Below, piece after piece: positions 1 to 8,379 of a stretch of 64,000 nt of DNA; position 1 is the first letter of the stretch, and the number at the start of each line of letters is the position of its first letter. The notes under the pieces were generated by a model that did not search any database, was not told the DNA's origin, and was given only the letters and a program-made list of their open reading frames with translations. The stretch spans positions 62,001-126,000 of the forward strand of contig NZ_LSHX01000033.1 in assembly GCF_001555965.1 (NCBI RefSeq), read 5' to 3'. A program made the position numbers and the translations under genes. Source of the stretch: Sphingomonas sp. CCH21-G11 (GTDB lineage Bacteria > Pseudomonadota > Alphaproteobacteria > Sphingomonadales > Sphingomonadaceae).

Positions 1-112
1 TGACGACGACATCGGCGCCAAGGTCGGCCAACAGCATTCCGCAAAACGGCGCCGGGCCGATGCCCGCAATTTCGAGTATTTTGAGGCCTGCAAGCGGACC
101 AGTTTTCGTCAT
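1..112 (-). CDS. CaiB/BaiF family CoA-transferase (N-terminal part)
   Basis: Only the first 37 codons are inside the window; the gene runs off the left edge. The peptide begins [17 protein letters not shown] and continues with a [19 protein letters not shown] stretch, the usual N-terminus of class III CoA-transferases (CaiB/BaiF, alpha-methylacyl-CoA racemase group), which move or epimerise acyl-CoA groups. It is divergent from the LysR gene at 280 and lies in the same cluster as acyl-CoA ligase and beta-oxidation genes, so a role in CoA-thioester metabolism of the same substrate is likely. Racemase and transferase cannot be told apart from this fragment. Confidence 0.85.
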   Translation of the reverse strand, partial: MTKTGPLAGLKILEIAGIGPAPFCGMLLADLGADVVV

Positions 113-239
113 TCAGGCATACCTGCGTCTGAGACCTTGGCGCTTTGATCCAGGCCGTTTCGCCGCTCCAGATTTCGAGACGGGTTGCAGTCGTGCTGGG
201 CGGCAGTGTCGAAAGTAAGATTGGCAAAATGACCTTGAT

Positions 240-281
240 TCGCCTAATTCATTCTCTGGAGCAATTATTCCTGTGGGGCAT
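240..281 (-). promoter_or_regulatory. 42-bp repeated control element, copy D (LysR/CoA-transferase intergenic)
   Basis: This is the most divergent of four copies of a 42-bp element (others at 6071-6112, 12188-12229, 18232-18273), all in the same orientation. Read on the minus strand, all four share ATG at 1-3, GAATA at 12-16, TGAATT at 31-36 and CGA at 40-42, so GAAT recurs exactly 20 bp apart (two helical turns). This copy sits between the divergent CoA-transferase and LysR genes and overlaps the probable LysR start codon at 280, which would allow autoregulation. The function is inferred from repetition and position only. Confidence 0.55.
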
Positions 282-1194
282 GTCCATGCTCGATTCTCGC
301 CTCAAGCATGCCGTCGCGGTTGGTCAGCTTCGTTCCTTCTCCAGGGCAGCGGATGCGGTTGGTGTCACGCAGTCGGCGGTGACCAAGAGTGTCGCTGAAC
401 TCGAACGGCATCTTGGCTATTCCCTTTTCCATCGGACCTCACGGGGCGCGATGCCGACAGAGGAGGGACGCGAATTTATTGATCGCGCAGCGCGCTTGCT
501 TGCCGACGCAGCTGAACTACTCGGAGATACAGCCCGCCGCGCCGACGCCTATGCGGGCCCGCTTCGAATCGGACTGTTCCCAGGGTCAATCGACTGGTTG
601 CTCACCCAACCTCTGGTTTCTTTGCTGCGGCGCCATCCGGCAGTGCGCGTCGAAGTCGTTTCGGGCAACAGCGAAAGGGGCGTGCGACTCCTGTCGCGCG
701 GCGATATCGATGTCGCCTTTGGACTTGAAGCGGCCTTTGCACGCTGGCCGGAATTCAAGTGCGAGCGGGTCGCCTCGATCGAAATACTGCCTTTTGTGCG
801 GAACAATCATCCCATTCTGGGGATAAACCCGACCAGCAAGGAGCCGCTGGTCCAGTTCGAATTCGTAGTGCCCTCATCTTCCGAACCCTACACATCGATC
901 ATTCAGCAGATGTACGAAAAAAGCGGTAAGCGTCCCGCTGACTGGATCCACATGACAGACTATTTTCAATTGGTTCGACGGATCGTTGCCACATCCGATG
1001 CTATCGGGATGGTTGCAAAACAGTTCACCGAGAACTCATGGTTTCGCGCCAATTTCGTGGCCTTGGAGGGAATCGGTTTATTCGATCCATTGACGCTTTG
1101 TTATGCTGTGCGTAGCCGCTGGCAGGTAAAACCGGCTGGCCGTGCGCTCGTCAGCCTTGTTCGTCAGGCATGGCGCACCGCATCATCGGATTAA
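280..1194 (+). CDS. LysR family transcriptional regulator
   Basis: The protein has about 304 residues from the ATG at 280 (286 is also possible; a TTG at 145 gives a 45-residue N-terminal extension not typical of the family). Residues about 8-65 form a LysR winged helix-turn-helix (FSRAADAVGVTQSAVTKSV, then LERHLGYSLFHRTSRG), followed by a LysR substrate-binding domain to the C-terminus. LysR proteins bind DNA as tetramers and respond to a pathway ligand. It is divergent from a CoA-transferase and adjacent to a receptor and beta-oxidation cluster, so it is the best local candidate for the cluster's regulator. The 42-bp element at 240-281 overlaps its start. Confidence 0.88.
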   Translation: MSMLDSRLKHAVAVGQLRSFSRAADAVGVTQSAVTKSVAELERHLGYSLFHRTSRGAMPTEEGREFIDRAARLLADAAELLGDTARRADAYAGPLRIGLFPGSIDWLLTQPLVSLLRRHPAVRVEVVSGNSERGVRLLSRGDIDVAFGLEAAFARWPEFKCERVASIEILPFVRNNHPILGINPTSKEPLVQFEFVVPSSSEPYTSIIQQMYEKSGKRPADWIHMTDYFQLVRRIVATSDAIGMVAKQFTENSWFRANFVALEGIGLFDPLTLCYAVRSRWQVKPAGRALVSLVRQAWRTASSD

Positions 1195-1245
1195 CGGCAA
1201 GGGGGCGGGGTGCGATCGGAAATCCGCTGCATCCGTCGCGATCAG

Positions 1246-1299
1246 CTAGAGCATTTCGCGCAGAAGTGGGAACCGGCTTTCCGGCAGGAAATGCTCTAG
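1246..1299. repeat. Dispersed palindrome between convergent genes
   Basis: A perfect 12-bp inverted repeat, CTAGAGCATTTC (1246-1257) and GAAATGCTCTAG (1288-1299), encloses AAGTGGGAACCGGCTTTCCG. This arrangement resembles palindromes scattered between genes in many alphaproteobacteria. It lies between the stop codons of two converging genes (LysR at 1194, receptor at 1359), so it may also serve as a bidirectional terminator or mRNA 3' stabiliser. Confidence 0.6.
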
Positions 1300-1358
1300 C
1301 AAATTGATCTTGGGCATTTTCCGAGTTGGCGGGTGATTCCACTCGCCTCGAAAATGGC

Positions 1359-3521
1359 CTAGAAGCTAATCGCCACTTCTCCGCCGATGACGCGCCCCCT
1401 GTTTAGCGGTGAAAGGCTTGCACCCGTGCCCCCGAAGGCCGCCGGCAAAGGTGTATCGCCGCCAATCGTCACCTCATTCAGGAGGTTTCGGCCATAGATG
1501 GAGAAGCGCCAGTGCTTGTTGTCGGTCGCCAATGTGAGGCTCGCATCGAGCATATCGGCGCCCTGAAGGAAGCCGACGTTGTTGTCGGTGAATGCCGCCT
1601 TGTCGCGATGCGTGAAGCTGACACGCGCCGTTGCTGTCCCCAATTCGCCAAGCTGCTGATCATAAGTCAGCCCCACGCCATAGGTCCATGGCGACAGCCT
1701 TGGCAATTTGAGCGCACGATCCACATCGTTGATGACGCCATCACCGCTGAGGTCGAACTGGACGTTGCGATACTGGCCATTCACGTAGCCGAGCTGACCC
1801 GAAATCACGAGGTTGGACAAAAGAAAAAACTGCCCCTCGGCCTCGACGCCTTTGATTGTGGCGTCGGCGGTGTTCCGTATGACCTGGCTGACGCCAAGCG
1901 GTCCGGGCAGGTTGATCTCGCGCTGCAGGTCCTTCATGCGATTGTAGAAGGCCGCCAGGTTGATCCGGTGGCGCCCGAATTGCTTCTTGGCGCCGAGTTC
2001 GAAACTGTCCTGGGTCTCTTGATTGAATGGCCCCGGCGGCACAGCGGGATCGGTGTTGCGCAAATTATATCCGCCGCTGCGGAACCCGCGCGTGTAAAGG
2101 CCATAAATCTGCGTGTCGTCATCCGGCTTCCACTGAAGGCCGATTTTCGGCGTAAACCCTCGCCATTTTGCCGCGTCGGCGAAATTGGTTGCACAGATCA
2201 GCGTGTCTAGATTGCAACCATTTGCGCGTAAGGCCGAGACCCGAACGGCTTTGCGTTCCCAACTATACCGCGCGCCGAGATTCAAGGTCAGCGTATCGGT
2301 GAAATGCCAGTCGGTCGAAGCAAAAATGCCCCATGTTGTCTGGTCTTGCGTACCCCCACCGGAAACGATCCGAGCACCGCCCAAAAGATTCCGCAGCTCG
2401 GCGTAACGAAGATCCTGGGAAAAATAGTATAGACCGGTTGTCAATTCGACGTCACCGAACCTTCCGGCATAACGAAGTTCGTCGCTGAGTTGATCCTGGT
2501 CGATTTCGAAAAAGGCATGAAAGAAGGACTGTGGTGTTCCATCGATATCAGCGCCCGCGGAGGATCGGAATTTCCGATAGCCAGCGATGTTGGTGAAGAC
2601 GCCTTCGCCCAGACCGACATCGATGTTGGTTTCCACGATCGCCTGGTCCCATTTGGCATCATAGAAACCTGGGAAATTGATCGAAAACCTGAAGCTGTCG
2701 CGGGGAAACAGCGCGTGACTCTGGACAGGGGCTCCATCGCTTTCGACATCGCCATGCTCATAGCGGAGATCCATTCGGAAGCGGTCGCCACCCTTGAGCG
2801 AAAGTGCCGGGCGAATGATAAGGTCATGTGATTTACCGAAGCTGCGATTGTCGAAGCGGTTGCGAAACCAGCCATTGTCGTCGCTGTAGTAGACGGCCAA
2901 TTTGGCAGCCAAAACGTCATCGACGATAGGTCCGGTAACCGTGCCGCTTACGGTCTTTTTCAGTCCCGTTTCAATGGATAGCTTGGCTTTGGCTCCAAAA
3001 TCGAAGCTGGGCCGCGTGGTCCGCACAACCACGGCACCGCCGGTAACGTTGCGACCGAAAAGCAAGCCTTGCGGTCCACGCAGAACTTCGATCCCCTCAA
3101 GGTCGAAGTTGTCCAGCACGACACCAGCGTTGATGCCGAGGTAAATACCGTCAGTGAAAACGCCTACGGTGGGGTCGATCGATGGGATCGTGCTGTTGAT
3201 GCCGAGGCCCCGGATAGTGAAATTGGCATAGCCCGGTGCCGTACCCACATCCTCGAGCTGGACGTTGGGAACGTCGTAGCTCAGACTTTGAAGATTCTGG
3301 ACGAACTTGGCATCCAGCTGCGCTTCACCAAAAGCCGTGACCGCCATCGGTACTTTCTGCACGCTTTCGCCATAGCCCTTTTTGGTGGCGGTAACGACAA
3401 TGTCCTCAGCCAGCGCTTCCGTGGCGCTCCCGGTTTGGTCGTTCGCCTGGGGCGTTGCTTCCTGGGCAAATGCTGTTCCCGAGCACAACAACGCGGCAGA
3501 AGCCAATAGACATCCTCTCAT
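1359..3521 (-). CDS. TonB-dependent outer-membrane receptor 1
   Basis: A 720-residue outer-membrane receptor that would use TonB energy to import a bulky or scarce substrate. It has a signal peptide (residues 1-20, ending TAFAQ), a TonB-box-like EDIVVTA at about 39-45, a plug domain (VQLEDVG, VLRGPQGLLFGRNVTGG) and a long beta-barrel ending in phenylalanine (EVAISF). The ATG at 3521 is chosen because GAGAGGAT lies just upstream and a signal peptide follows; an in-frame ATG at 3575 would add 18 non-secretory residues. An IS66 element begins 59 bp upstream and separates the gene from control element copy A. It is similar in type, but not closely in sequence, to the receptor at 15564-18173. Confidence 0.92.
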   Translation of the reverse strand: MRGCLLASAALLCSGTAFAQEATPQANDQTGSATEALAEDIVVTATKKGYGESVQKVPMAVTAFGEAQLDAKFVQNLQSLSYDVPNVQLEDVGTAPGYANFTIRGLGINSTIPSIDPTVGVFTDGIYLGINAGVVLDNFDLEGIEVLRGPQGLLFGRNVTGGAVVVRTTRPSFDFGAKAKLSIETGLKKTVSGTVTGPIVDDVLAAKLAVYYSDDNGWFRNRFDNRSFGKSHDLIIRPALSLKGGDRFRMDLRYEHGDVESDGAPVQSHALFPRDSFRFSINFPGFYDAKWDQAIVETNIDVGLGEGVFTNIAGYRKFRSSAGADIDGTPQSFFHAFFEIDQDQLSDELRYAGRFGDVELTTGLYYFSQDLRYAELRNLLGGARIVSGGGTQDQTTWGIFASTDWHFTDTLTLNLGARYSWERKAVRVSALRANGCNLDTLICATNFADAAKWRGFTPKIGLQWKPDDDTQIYGLYTRGFRSGGYNLRNTDPAVPPGPFNQETQDSFELGAKKQFGRHRINLAAFYNRMKDLQREINLPGPLGVSQVIRNTADATIKGVEAEGQFFLLSNLVISGQLGYVNGQYRNVQFDLSGDGVINDVDRALKLPRLSPWTYGVGLTYDQQLGELGTATARVSFTHRDKAAFTDNNVGFLQGADMLDASLTLATDNKHWRFSIYGRNLLNEVTIGGDTPLPAAFGGTGASLSPLNRGRVIGGEVAISF

Positions 3522-3571
3522 GGCTGATCCTCTCTTCCCAGGAGATATTGTGTAGTTCATGCCGTTTGGCG

Positions 3572-3579
3572 GCATTTGA
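3572..3579. repeat. IS66 target-site duplication, left copy
   Basis: GCATTTGA immediately precedes the left IS end and is repeated exactly at 6057-6064 after the right end. An 8-bp duplication is the IS66-family norm. Confidence 0.9.
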
Positions 3580-3664
3580 GTAAGCGGGGCGCTGACCCCA
3601 CCTTGCGCTGATCGCTGACAGCATCGACTTTGCGCGCCTCTGCAATGATTGAGGCGCTGCTCCT

Positions 3665-4120
3665 ATGATAATCCCTGGTGACGATCCTGTGAGTAAGGGT
3701 GCTCAGCGGTTTGAGGTGTTCACCGGCGCTGGCAGGCGCAGGGATTGGCCGCCTGAGGTGAAGGCATCGATTGTCGCGGAGTGCTGGCCTGGAGGGGAGC
3801 CGGTCAGCGCTGTCGCTCGGCGCCATGCACTGGATCCGTCGCAGATTTATGGCTGGCGCAAGGAGCTGATCAGGCAGTTCAAGGAACAGGGACTGGACGT
3901 TTCCTCATTGGAGACAGAAGGTGCCGCCTTTGTGCCAGCGGTGATCACGCCTGACCCTGTTCCAGAGGCTGGGCCTTCACGTCGCAGCCCACGCCGTCTA
4001 CGCCGCGCTGCATCTGCCGTGGTCGAGCTGGAGATCGACGGTGTCGCTGTAAAGATAGCTCGCGGTGCCGATGCTGGTGTCATCGCAGCGGTCATTGACG
4101 CGCTCAGGACGCGTGCGTGA
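3665..4120 (+). CDS. tnpA: IS66 family accessory protein TnpA
   Basis: A 151-residue protein with an IS3/IS66-type helix-turn-helix in the first half (RRRDWPPEVKASIVAECWPG, then VSAVARRHALDPSQIYGWRKEL) and a basic C-terminal half. In IS66 elements this protein is required for transposition alongside TnpB and TnpC and probably contributes DNA binding. Its end overlaps the start of tnpB by 4 bp (4117-4120), indicating translational coupling. Confidence 0.9.
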   Translation: MIIPGDDPVSKGAQRFEVFTGAGRRRDWPPEVKASIVAECWPGGEPVSAVARRHALDPSQIYGWRKELIRQFKEQGLDVSSLETEGAAFVPAVITPDPVPEAGPSRRSPRRLRRAASAVVELEIDGVAVKIARGADAGVIAAVIDALRTRA

Positions 4121-4473
4121 TCGGCCCTGGCCCTGGCACGCGGGTGATGGTGGCAACGCGGCCCGTGGATTTCCGCAAAGGTCCTGACGCACTGGCCGCA
4201 TTGGTCAGCGCTGAGTATGGCGGCGATCCGTATTCCGGGGTGATCTATGTCTTCCGGGCAAAGCGCGCTGACCGGATCAAGCTGGTCTGGTGGGATGGCA
4301 CGGGCCTGTGCCTAATGGCCAAGAGGTTGGAGTCCGGAGGCTTCAAGTGGCCTGGTATCCAGGACGGTGTGATGCGCGTTACGGCAGCCCAACTTGGCGC
4401 TTTGCTGGAGGGTCTCGACTGGCGGAGGGTGCATGGCGGACGCCGCCCGATAGCGCCGCAGATTGCCGGTTGA
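4117..4473 (+). CDS. tnpB: IS66 family accessory protein TnpB
   Basis: A 118-residue protein with the conserved IS66 Orf2 core: RPVDFRKGPDALAALV, then YVFRAKRADRIKLVWWDGTG and CLMAKRLESGGFKWP. It is needed for IS66 transposition, but its biochemical role is not settled. The start codon overlaps the tnpA stop in an ATGA-type junction, and the gene is full length for the family (about 115-120 residues). Confidence 0.93.
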   Translation: MIGPGPGTRVMVATRPVDFRKGPDALAALVSAEYGGDPYSGVIYVFRAKRADRIKLVWWDGTGLCLMAKRLESGGFKWPGIQDGVMRVTAAQLGALLEGLDWRRVHGGRRPIAPQIAG

Positions 4474-4504
4474 CGAGGCTTTCGTCTGCTGATTCACTGC
4501 CATC

Positions 4505-6043
4505 ATGCTGATGGAAGCGGACCTGCCGGAAGACATCGAAGCGCTACGTGCGCTGGCGCTCGATCAGTCCCGCAAGCTTGCCGACGTGACGGTTGCCAAG
4601 GGCGAAGCTGACGCAGAGATCGAGCGGCTGCAGTCGATCATCGATGCGTTCATGCGACACCGTTTCGGCCGCAAGTCCGAACAGCTCGATCCCGACCAGC
4701 TCCAGCTGGGCCTTGAGGATATCGAGACGGCACTTGGCGCAGCCCGTGCGGCGCGTGAGGCTGGAACGGCTCAGCCCAAGGGCGATCGTCCCCGCAAGAC
4801 CAACCGCGGTTCGCTGCCTGCGCACCTCGAGCGGATCGAGCAGATCGTCGATATCGACGATAAGGCCTGCCCGTGCTGTGGCGGCGGGCTGCACCAGATT
4901 GGCGAGGATGTTGCTGAACGCCTCGATGTCGTGCCGACCACGTTCCGGGTCATGGTCACCCGCCGGCCTCGCTATGGATGCCGCTCATGCGAGAGCGCGG
5001 TCGTCCAGGCCCCGGCACCGGCTCGTATTGTCGAAGGCGGCATCCCCACCGAAGCCCTGATCGCCCAGGTGCTGGTTGCCAAGTATGCCGATCACTTGCC
5101 GCTTTATCGGCAGGCGCAGATCTATGCTCGGCAGGGCATCCAGTTGGATCGATCGACCCTTGCAGACTGGGTCGGGCGGTCCGCATGGTATCTTCGCCCC
5201 TTGCGGGACCATATCCTGGAACGACTGCGACGATCCGAGCGGCTGTTTGCCGACGAGACGACAGCGCCAGTGCTCGATCCAGGACGAGGGCGGACCAAGA
5301 CCGGCCAGCTATGGGCGTATGCCCGCGATGATCGCCCATGGGGCGGTATCGATCCGCCGATGATGGCCTATGTCTATGCGGCCGACCGCAAGAGCGAGCG
5401 CGCCGAAGCGCATCTGGGGGACTTTGCAGGCATCCTGCAGGTCGACGGCTATGGCGGATATACAGCGCTCGCCAAGCGGCAGCAGCAGATCACTCTCGCG
5501 TTTTGCTGGTCACACGTCCGGCGCAAGTTCTTCGATCTCGCCGACAAGTCACCGGTTGCTACCGAGGTGCTGCAGCGGATCGCCGGTCTATATGCCGTCG
5601 AGAGCGAGGTTCGCGGCACCGATGCCGATCATCGTCGCGCAGTCCGCAACGAGCACGCCCGCGTCATCGTCGCTGATCTGCACTACTATCTGGAGGCTCG
5701 GCTCCGTCAGGTCAGTACCAAGAGCAAGCTGGCCGAAGCGATACGCTACGCGCTCAGCCGCTGGGACGGGCTCACCGTCTTCCTTGATGATGGCCGCGTC
5801 GAGCTCGATACCAACACCGTTGAGCGGTCGATCAGACCTCTGGCCCTCAACCGCAAGAATGCCCTGTTCGCGGGCTCCGACGAGGGCGGCGACAACTGGG
5901 CGGTTATCGCCACGCTGATCGAGAACTGCAAGATCGCCGGCATCAACCCGCACACATGGCTGACCGAGACGCTCACCAAGCTCGCCCATGGTCATCCAGC
6001 AAACGGCGTCGGCGACCTCATGCCTTGGATCGACGTGACCTGA
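4505..6043 (+). CDS. tnpC: IS66 family transposase TnpC
   Basis: A 512-residue DDE transposase. The order is an N-terminal coiled region (about 1-80), a zinc-binding segment with CPCCGGG and YGCRSCE, then the catalytic domain with the first Asp in LFADETTAPV, the second in LQVDGYGGY and the Glu in NTVERSIRPLALNRKN. All three catalytic acids are present and the reading frame is intact, so the element may be active. The stop lies 13 bp before the right terminal repeat end. Confidence 0.95.
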   Translation: MLMEADLPEDIEALRALALDQSRKLADVTVAKGEADAEIERLQSIIDAFMRHRFGRKSEQLDPDQLQLGLEDIETALGAARAAREAGTAQPKGDRPRKTNRGSLPAHLERIEQIVDIDDKACPCCGGGLHQIGEDVAERLDVVPTTFRVMVTRRPRYGCRSCESAVVQAPAPARIVEGGIPTEALIAQVLVAKYADHLPLYRQAQIYARQGIQLDRSTLADWVGRSAWYLRPLRDHILERLRRSERLFADETTAPVLDPGRGRTKTGQLWAYARDDRPWGGIDPPMMAYVYAADRKSERAEAHLGDFAGILQVDGYGGYTALAKRQQQITLAFCWSHVRRKFFDLADKSPVATEVLQRIAGLYAVESEVRGTDADHRRAVRNEHARVIVADLHYYLEARLRQVSTKSKLAEAIRYALSRWDGLTVFLDDGRVELDTNTVERSIRPLALNRKNALFAGSDEGGDNWAVIATLIENCKIAGINPHTWLTETLTKLAHGHPANGVGDLMPWIDVT

Positions 6044-6056
6044 AAACATCGCTTAC

Positions 6057-6064
6057 GCATTTGA
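6057..6064. repeat. IS66 target-site duplication, right copy
   Basis: GCATTTGA follows the right IS end directly and matches the left copy at 3572-3579 in all eight bases. Confidence 0.9.
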
Positions 6065-6070
6065 GGGCCG

Positions 6071-6112
6071 TCGTCCAATTCAATTCGCTGCAGAACTATT
6101 CCTGCTGCTCAT
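6071..6112 (-). promoter_or_regulatory. 42-bp repeated control element, copy A (severed from receptor 1)
   Basis: This copy has the conserved TCGTCCAATTCAAT block (6071-6084) and ATTCCTG block (6100-6106). With the IS66 element and one target duplication removed, its right edge would be about 64 bp from the receptor start at 3521, close to the 58 bp between copy C and receptor 2. It therefore most likely controlled receptor 1 before the insertion. On the minus strand it also spells a 10-codon reading frame (MSSRNSSAAN, stop). Confidence 0.65.
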
Positions 6113-6188
6113 CGATATCTGGCGGCAGCACGACGCCATCGGCAGCCCGACGGCCGCTCAAAAATATCATGGTAATTCATCGGGTTGA

Positions 6189-7091
6189 TTACGCTCTCAG
6201 CGCCCGTTCTACCGCCTCAAGGCTGTCATTCAGCCCGAGCGGGTGCTCGGCATCCGTGAAGTCGACAATTCTACCCCAGTGCCGGGCGACATCATCGAGC
6301 GTGAACGCCCTGTCCGCTCCGAAGGCGTGCCCAAGCGCGCGCTCCCACCTAAGCTTGGCGATATAGCCGGCTCCAACTTCAAAAAGCCCTTTGGTTTCGC
6401 TGCAATTCTCGTGCGCAAGCCAACCGACCAATGGACTGATCGCTTCCGCTCTGAGATTGGCGAGAAACTCTTGTGGAAAGGCAGTCGCGGTCATACGCGA
6501 TGCGGCGATTGGGGCGATCGTATTAACCTGGATGTTTCTGGACCGCCCCTCCTCCGCCAGCGCGTTCGCAAGCCCCAATATTCCGAGCTTGGCTGCGGCA
6601 TAGTTGGCCTGACCGAAGTTGCCGTAGATTGCGGCTGCAGACGTGGTCATGACGATGCGGCCATAGCCCTTGTCGCGCAGTATCGGCCATGCTGCCTGCG
6701 TCACTGCCCGCGTCCCATTCAGATGGACCCGCTGAAGCAGTGTCCAGTCTTCGTCGGTCATTTTGTGGAAGCTCACATCGCGCAGGATGCCGGCATTGTT
6801 GATGACGACGTCAACGGTTCCGAAGTTGTCAACCGCGGCTTGGATGATCAGCGCGCCCTCCTCGACCGACGCATAATTTGCCACCGCCTGACCGCCCGTG
6901 GCTCGAATTTCGTCGACCACATTGTCAGCGGCTGTGGAGCAGCTGCCGCTCCCTTTCTCGTCGCCACCCAGATCATTCACCACCACCTTGGCTCCGCGCC
7001 CGCCAAACATCAGCGCGTACTGGCGCCCAAGTCCGCCTCCGGCTCCGGTCACAACCACTACCCTGCCATCGAAACGAAGCTCTTCGTCCAT
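6189..7091 (-). CDS. SDR family dehydrogenase, 3-hydroxyacyl-CoA dehydrogenase type
   Basis: A 300-residue short-chain dehydrogenase with an NAD(P)-binding TGAGGGLGR near residues 15-23, the NNAGI motif, and a catalytic Ser...Tyr-x3-Lys (TTSAAAIYG, then YAAAKLG). The insertion VVNDLGGDEKGSGS and the overall length resemble the SDR unit of peroxisomal multifunctional enzyme 2 (HSD17B4), which oxidises 3-hydroxyacyl-CoA. It is downstream of acyl-CoA dehydrogenase, thiolase and crotonase genes, fitting the third step of beta-oxidation. The ATG at 7091 matches the family N-terminus better than the in-frame ATG at 7124. Confidence 0.88.
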   Translation of the reverse strand: MDEELRFDGRVVVVTGAGGGLGRQYALMFGGRGAKVVVNDLGGDEKGSGSCSTAADNVVDEIRATGGQAVANYASVEEGALIIQAAVDNFGTVDVVINNAGILRDVSFHKMTDEDWTLLQRVHLNGTRAVTQAAWPILRDKGYGRIVMTTSAAAIYGNFGQANYAAAKLGILGLANALAEEGRSRNIQVNTIAPIAASRMTATAFPQEFLANLRAEAISPLVGWLAHENCSETKGLFEVGAGYIAKLRWERALGHAFGADRAFTLDDVARHWGRIVDFTDAEHPLGLNDSLEAVERALRA

Positions 7092-7196
7092 CGCTTGTCT
7101 GCCTCTTTTACCTGAGCGACGCATCTGCGCATTTGATCCTGTGCGAGTCAGGCACGCGGCTCCATTTCCGTCGACGCTGTCGTTTTCGTCTGAGCC

Positions 7197-8342
7197 TTAC
7201 CGAAAGGCTTGAATGCCGGTCAGGGCGCGCGAAACAACAAGCTTTTGAATCTCCGTCGTGCCATCGGGGATGGGGCAAATGATCGCCTCACGCACCAGCC
7301 GCTCAACGATGAATTCGCGGGTGACGCCGTTGCCGCCATGGATCTGAAGCGCATCGCGCGTCGCTTCGATCGCCATTTCGGTGGCGTACCACTTGGCCAT
7401 CGAGCATTCCGTCTCTGCGCGCGTGCCCGCCTGGACGAGGGATATTGCCCGGTGCGTCAACAGACGGGCTGCGTCGATCTTGGTCGCCATGATGGCGATC
7501 TTGTCGGCGATCAGCTGATGGCCGGCGATCTTCTTGCCATGCTGCGCGCGATCGCGAGCGTACGCGATCGCCTCATCCATTGCTCGCCGTGCGATGCCGA
7601 TACTCCACATCGCCATATGGCAGCGGGCAATCTCGAACACTTGCAACGTATTGCGCAATCCATCGCCGACCCGGCCGATCGTGTTTGCCACCGGTACGCG
7701 GCAATCGGACAGGAATATCTGTGCAGTCGATTGGCCGTTGAGCGCCATCTTCTGGATATCGCGCACCTCATACTCACTCTCGTCACGATCGACCAGGATG
7801 TGAGTGACTTCATTTTCGCCAGTCTTGCACGTACAGATGAAGATGTCCGAGTAGGCTCCGTTGGTGATCCAGGTCTTTTCGCCATTGATGACCCAGAAAT
7901 CGCCGTCTCGTACGGCGCGTGTCTTGATGGCGGCGACGTCCGAGCCGACATCGGGCTCCGAGATGCCGAGCGAAACGAACTTCTCGGCCGCGACGAGGTC
8001 GGCAAGATAGCGTTGCTTGATCGTCTCCGGGGCGAAGCGGCGGATGAGTTCTGCGCCAACCGCGTTGATGAAGCCGGGTATGGCCACATCGAGCGAGGAA
8101 TAGGCGATCTCCTCGAAAATGAGCAGATGAGTGAGCCATCCCATATCAAGCCCGCCCCATTGCTCCTGATGCGGTGCGGTAATATGGCCATAGCCGGTCA
8201 GTGCTTGAGTCCATTCCTTCATGAGCGGTTTGGGGATGAATCGCTCCCCATGCCGGCGGATTTCCGGCTCAAGCTTGTTGTCGAGAAAGCGGCGGACGGT
8301 TTCCACCGCCATGCGTTGTTCATCGGACAGCTCAAAGTTCAT
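7197..8342 (-). CDS. Acyl-CoA dehydrogenase
   Basis: A 381-residue FAD-dependent acyl-CoA dehydrogenase that would introduce the alpha-beta double bond into an acyl-CoA. Family features are SLGISEPDVGSD (flavin and substrate region), WVINGEKTWITNGAY, and the C-terminal IHGGNGVTREF with CPIPDGTTEIQKLVVSR. The ATG at 8342 gives the classic start MNFELSDEQRMAVETVRRF; longer in-frame extensions overlap the thiolase gene. There are 37 bp to the upstream thiolase stop, consistent with one transcript. Confidence 0.93.
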   Translation of the reverse strand: MNFELSDEQRMAVETVRRFLDNKLEPEIRRHGERFIPKPLMKEWTQALTGYGHITAPHQEQWGGLDMGWLTHLLIFEEIAYSSLDVAIPGFINAVGAELIRRFAPETIKQRYLADLVAAEKFVSLGISEPDVGSDVAAIKTRAVRDGDFWVINGEKTWITNGAYSDIFICTCKTGENEVTHILVDRDESEYEVRDIQKMALNGQSTAQIFLSDCRVPVANTIGRVGDGLRNTLQVFEIARCHMAMWSIGIARRAMDEAIAYARDRAQHGKKIAGHQLIADKIAIMATKIDAARLLTHRAISLVQAGTRAETECSMAKWYATEMAIEATRDALQIHGGNGVTREFIVERLVREAIICPIPDGTTEIQKLVVSRALTGIQAFR

Positions 8343-8379
8343 ATCGTGACCCCGTGTTTCCCTAGGCGCGCTCTGACAA

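Larger units (their letters stand above)
3580..6056 (+). mobile_element. Complete IS66-family insertion sequence (2,477 bp)
   Basis: The element starts GTAAGCG (3580) and ends with its complement CGCTTAC (6050-6056). It is bracketed by perfect 8-bp duplications GCATTTGA and carries the canonical tnpA-tnpB-tnpC trio, all intact. Beyond the first seven bases the terminal repeats match only partially. The exact duplication and undamaged reading frames suggest a recent insertion. It landed in the 5' region of the minus-strand receptor gene (start 3521), between that gene and control element copy A. Confidence 0.95.
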
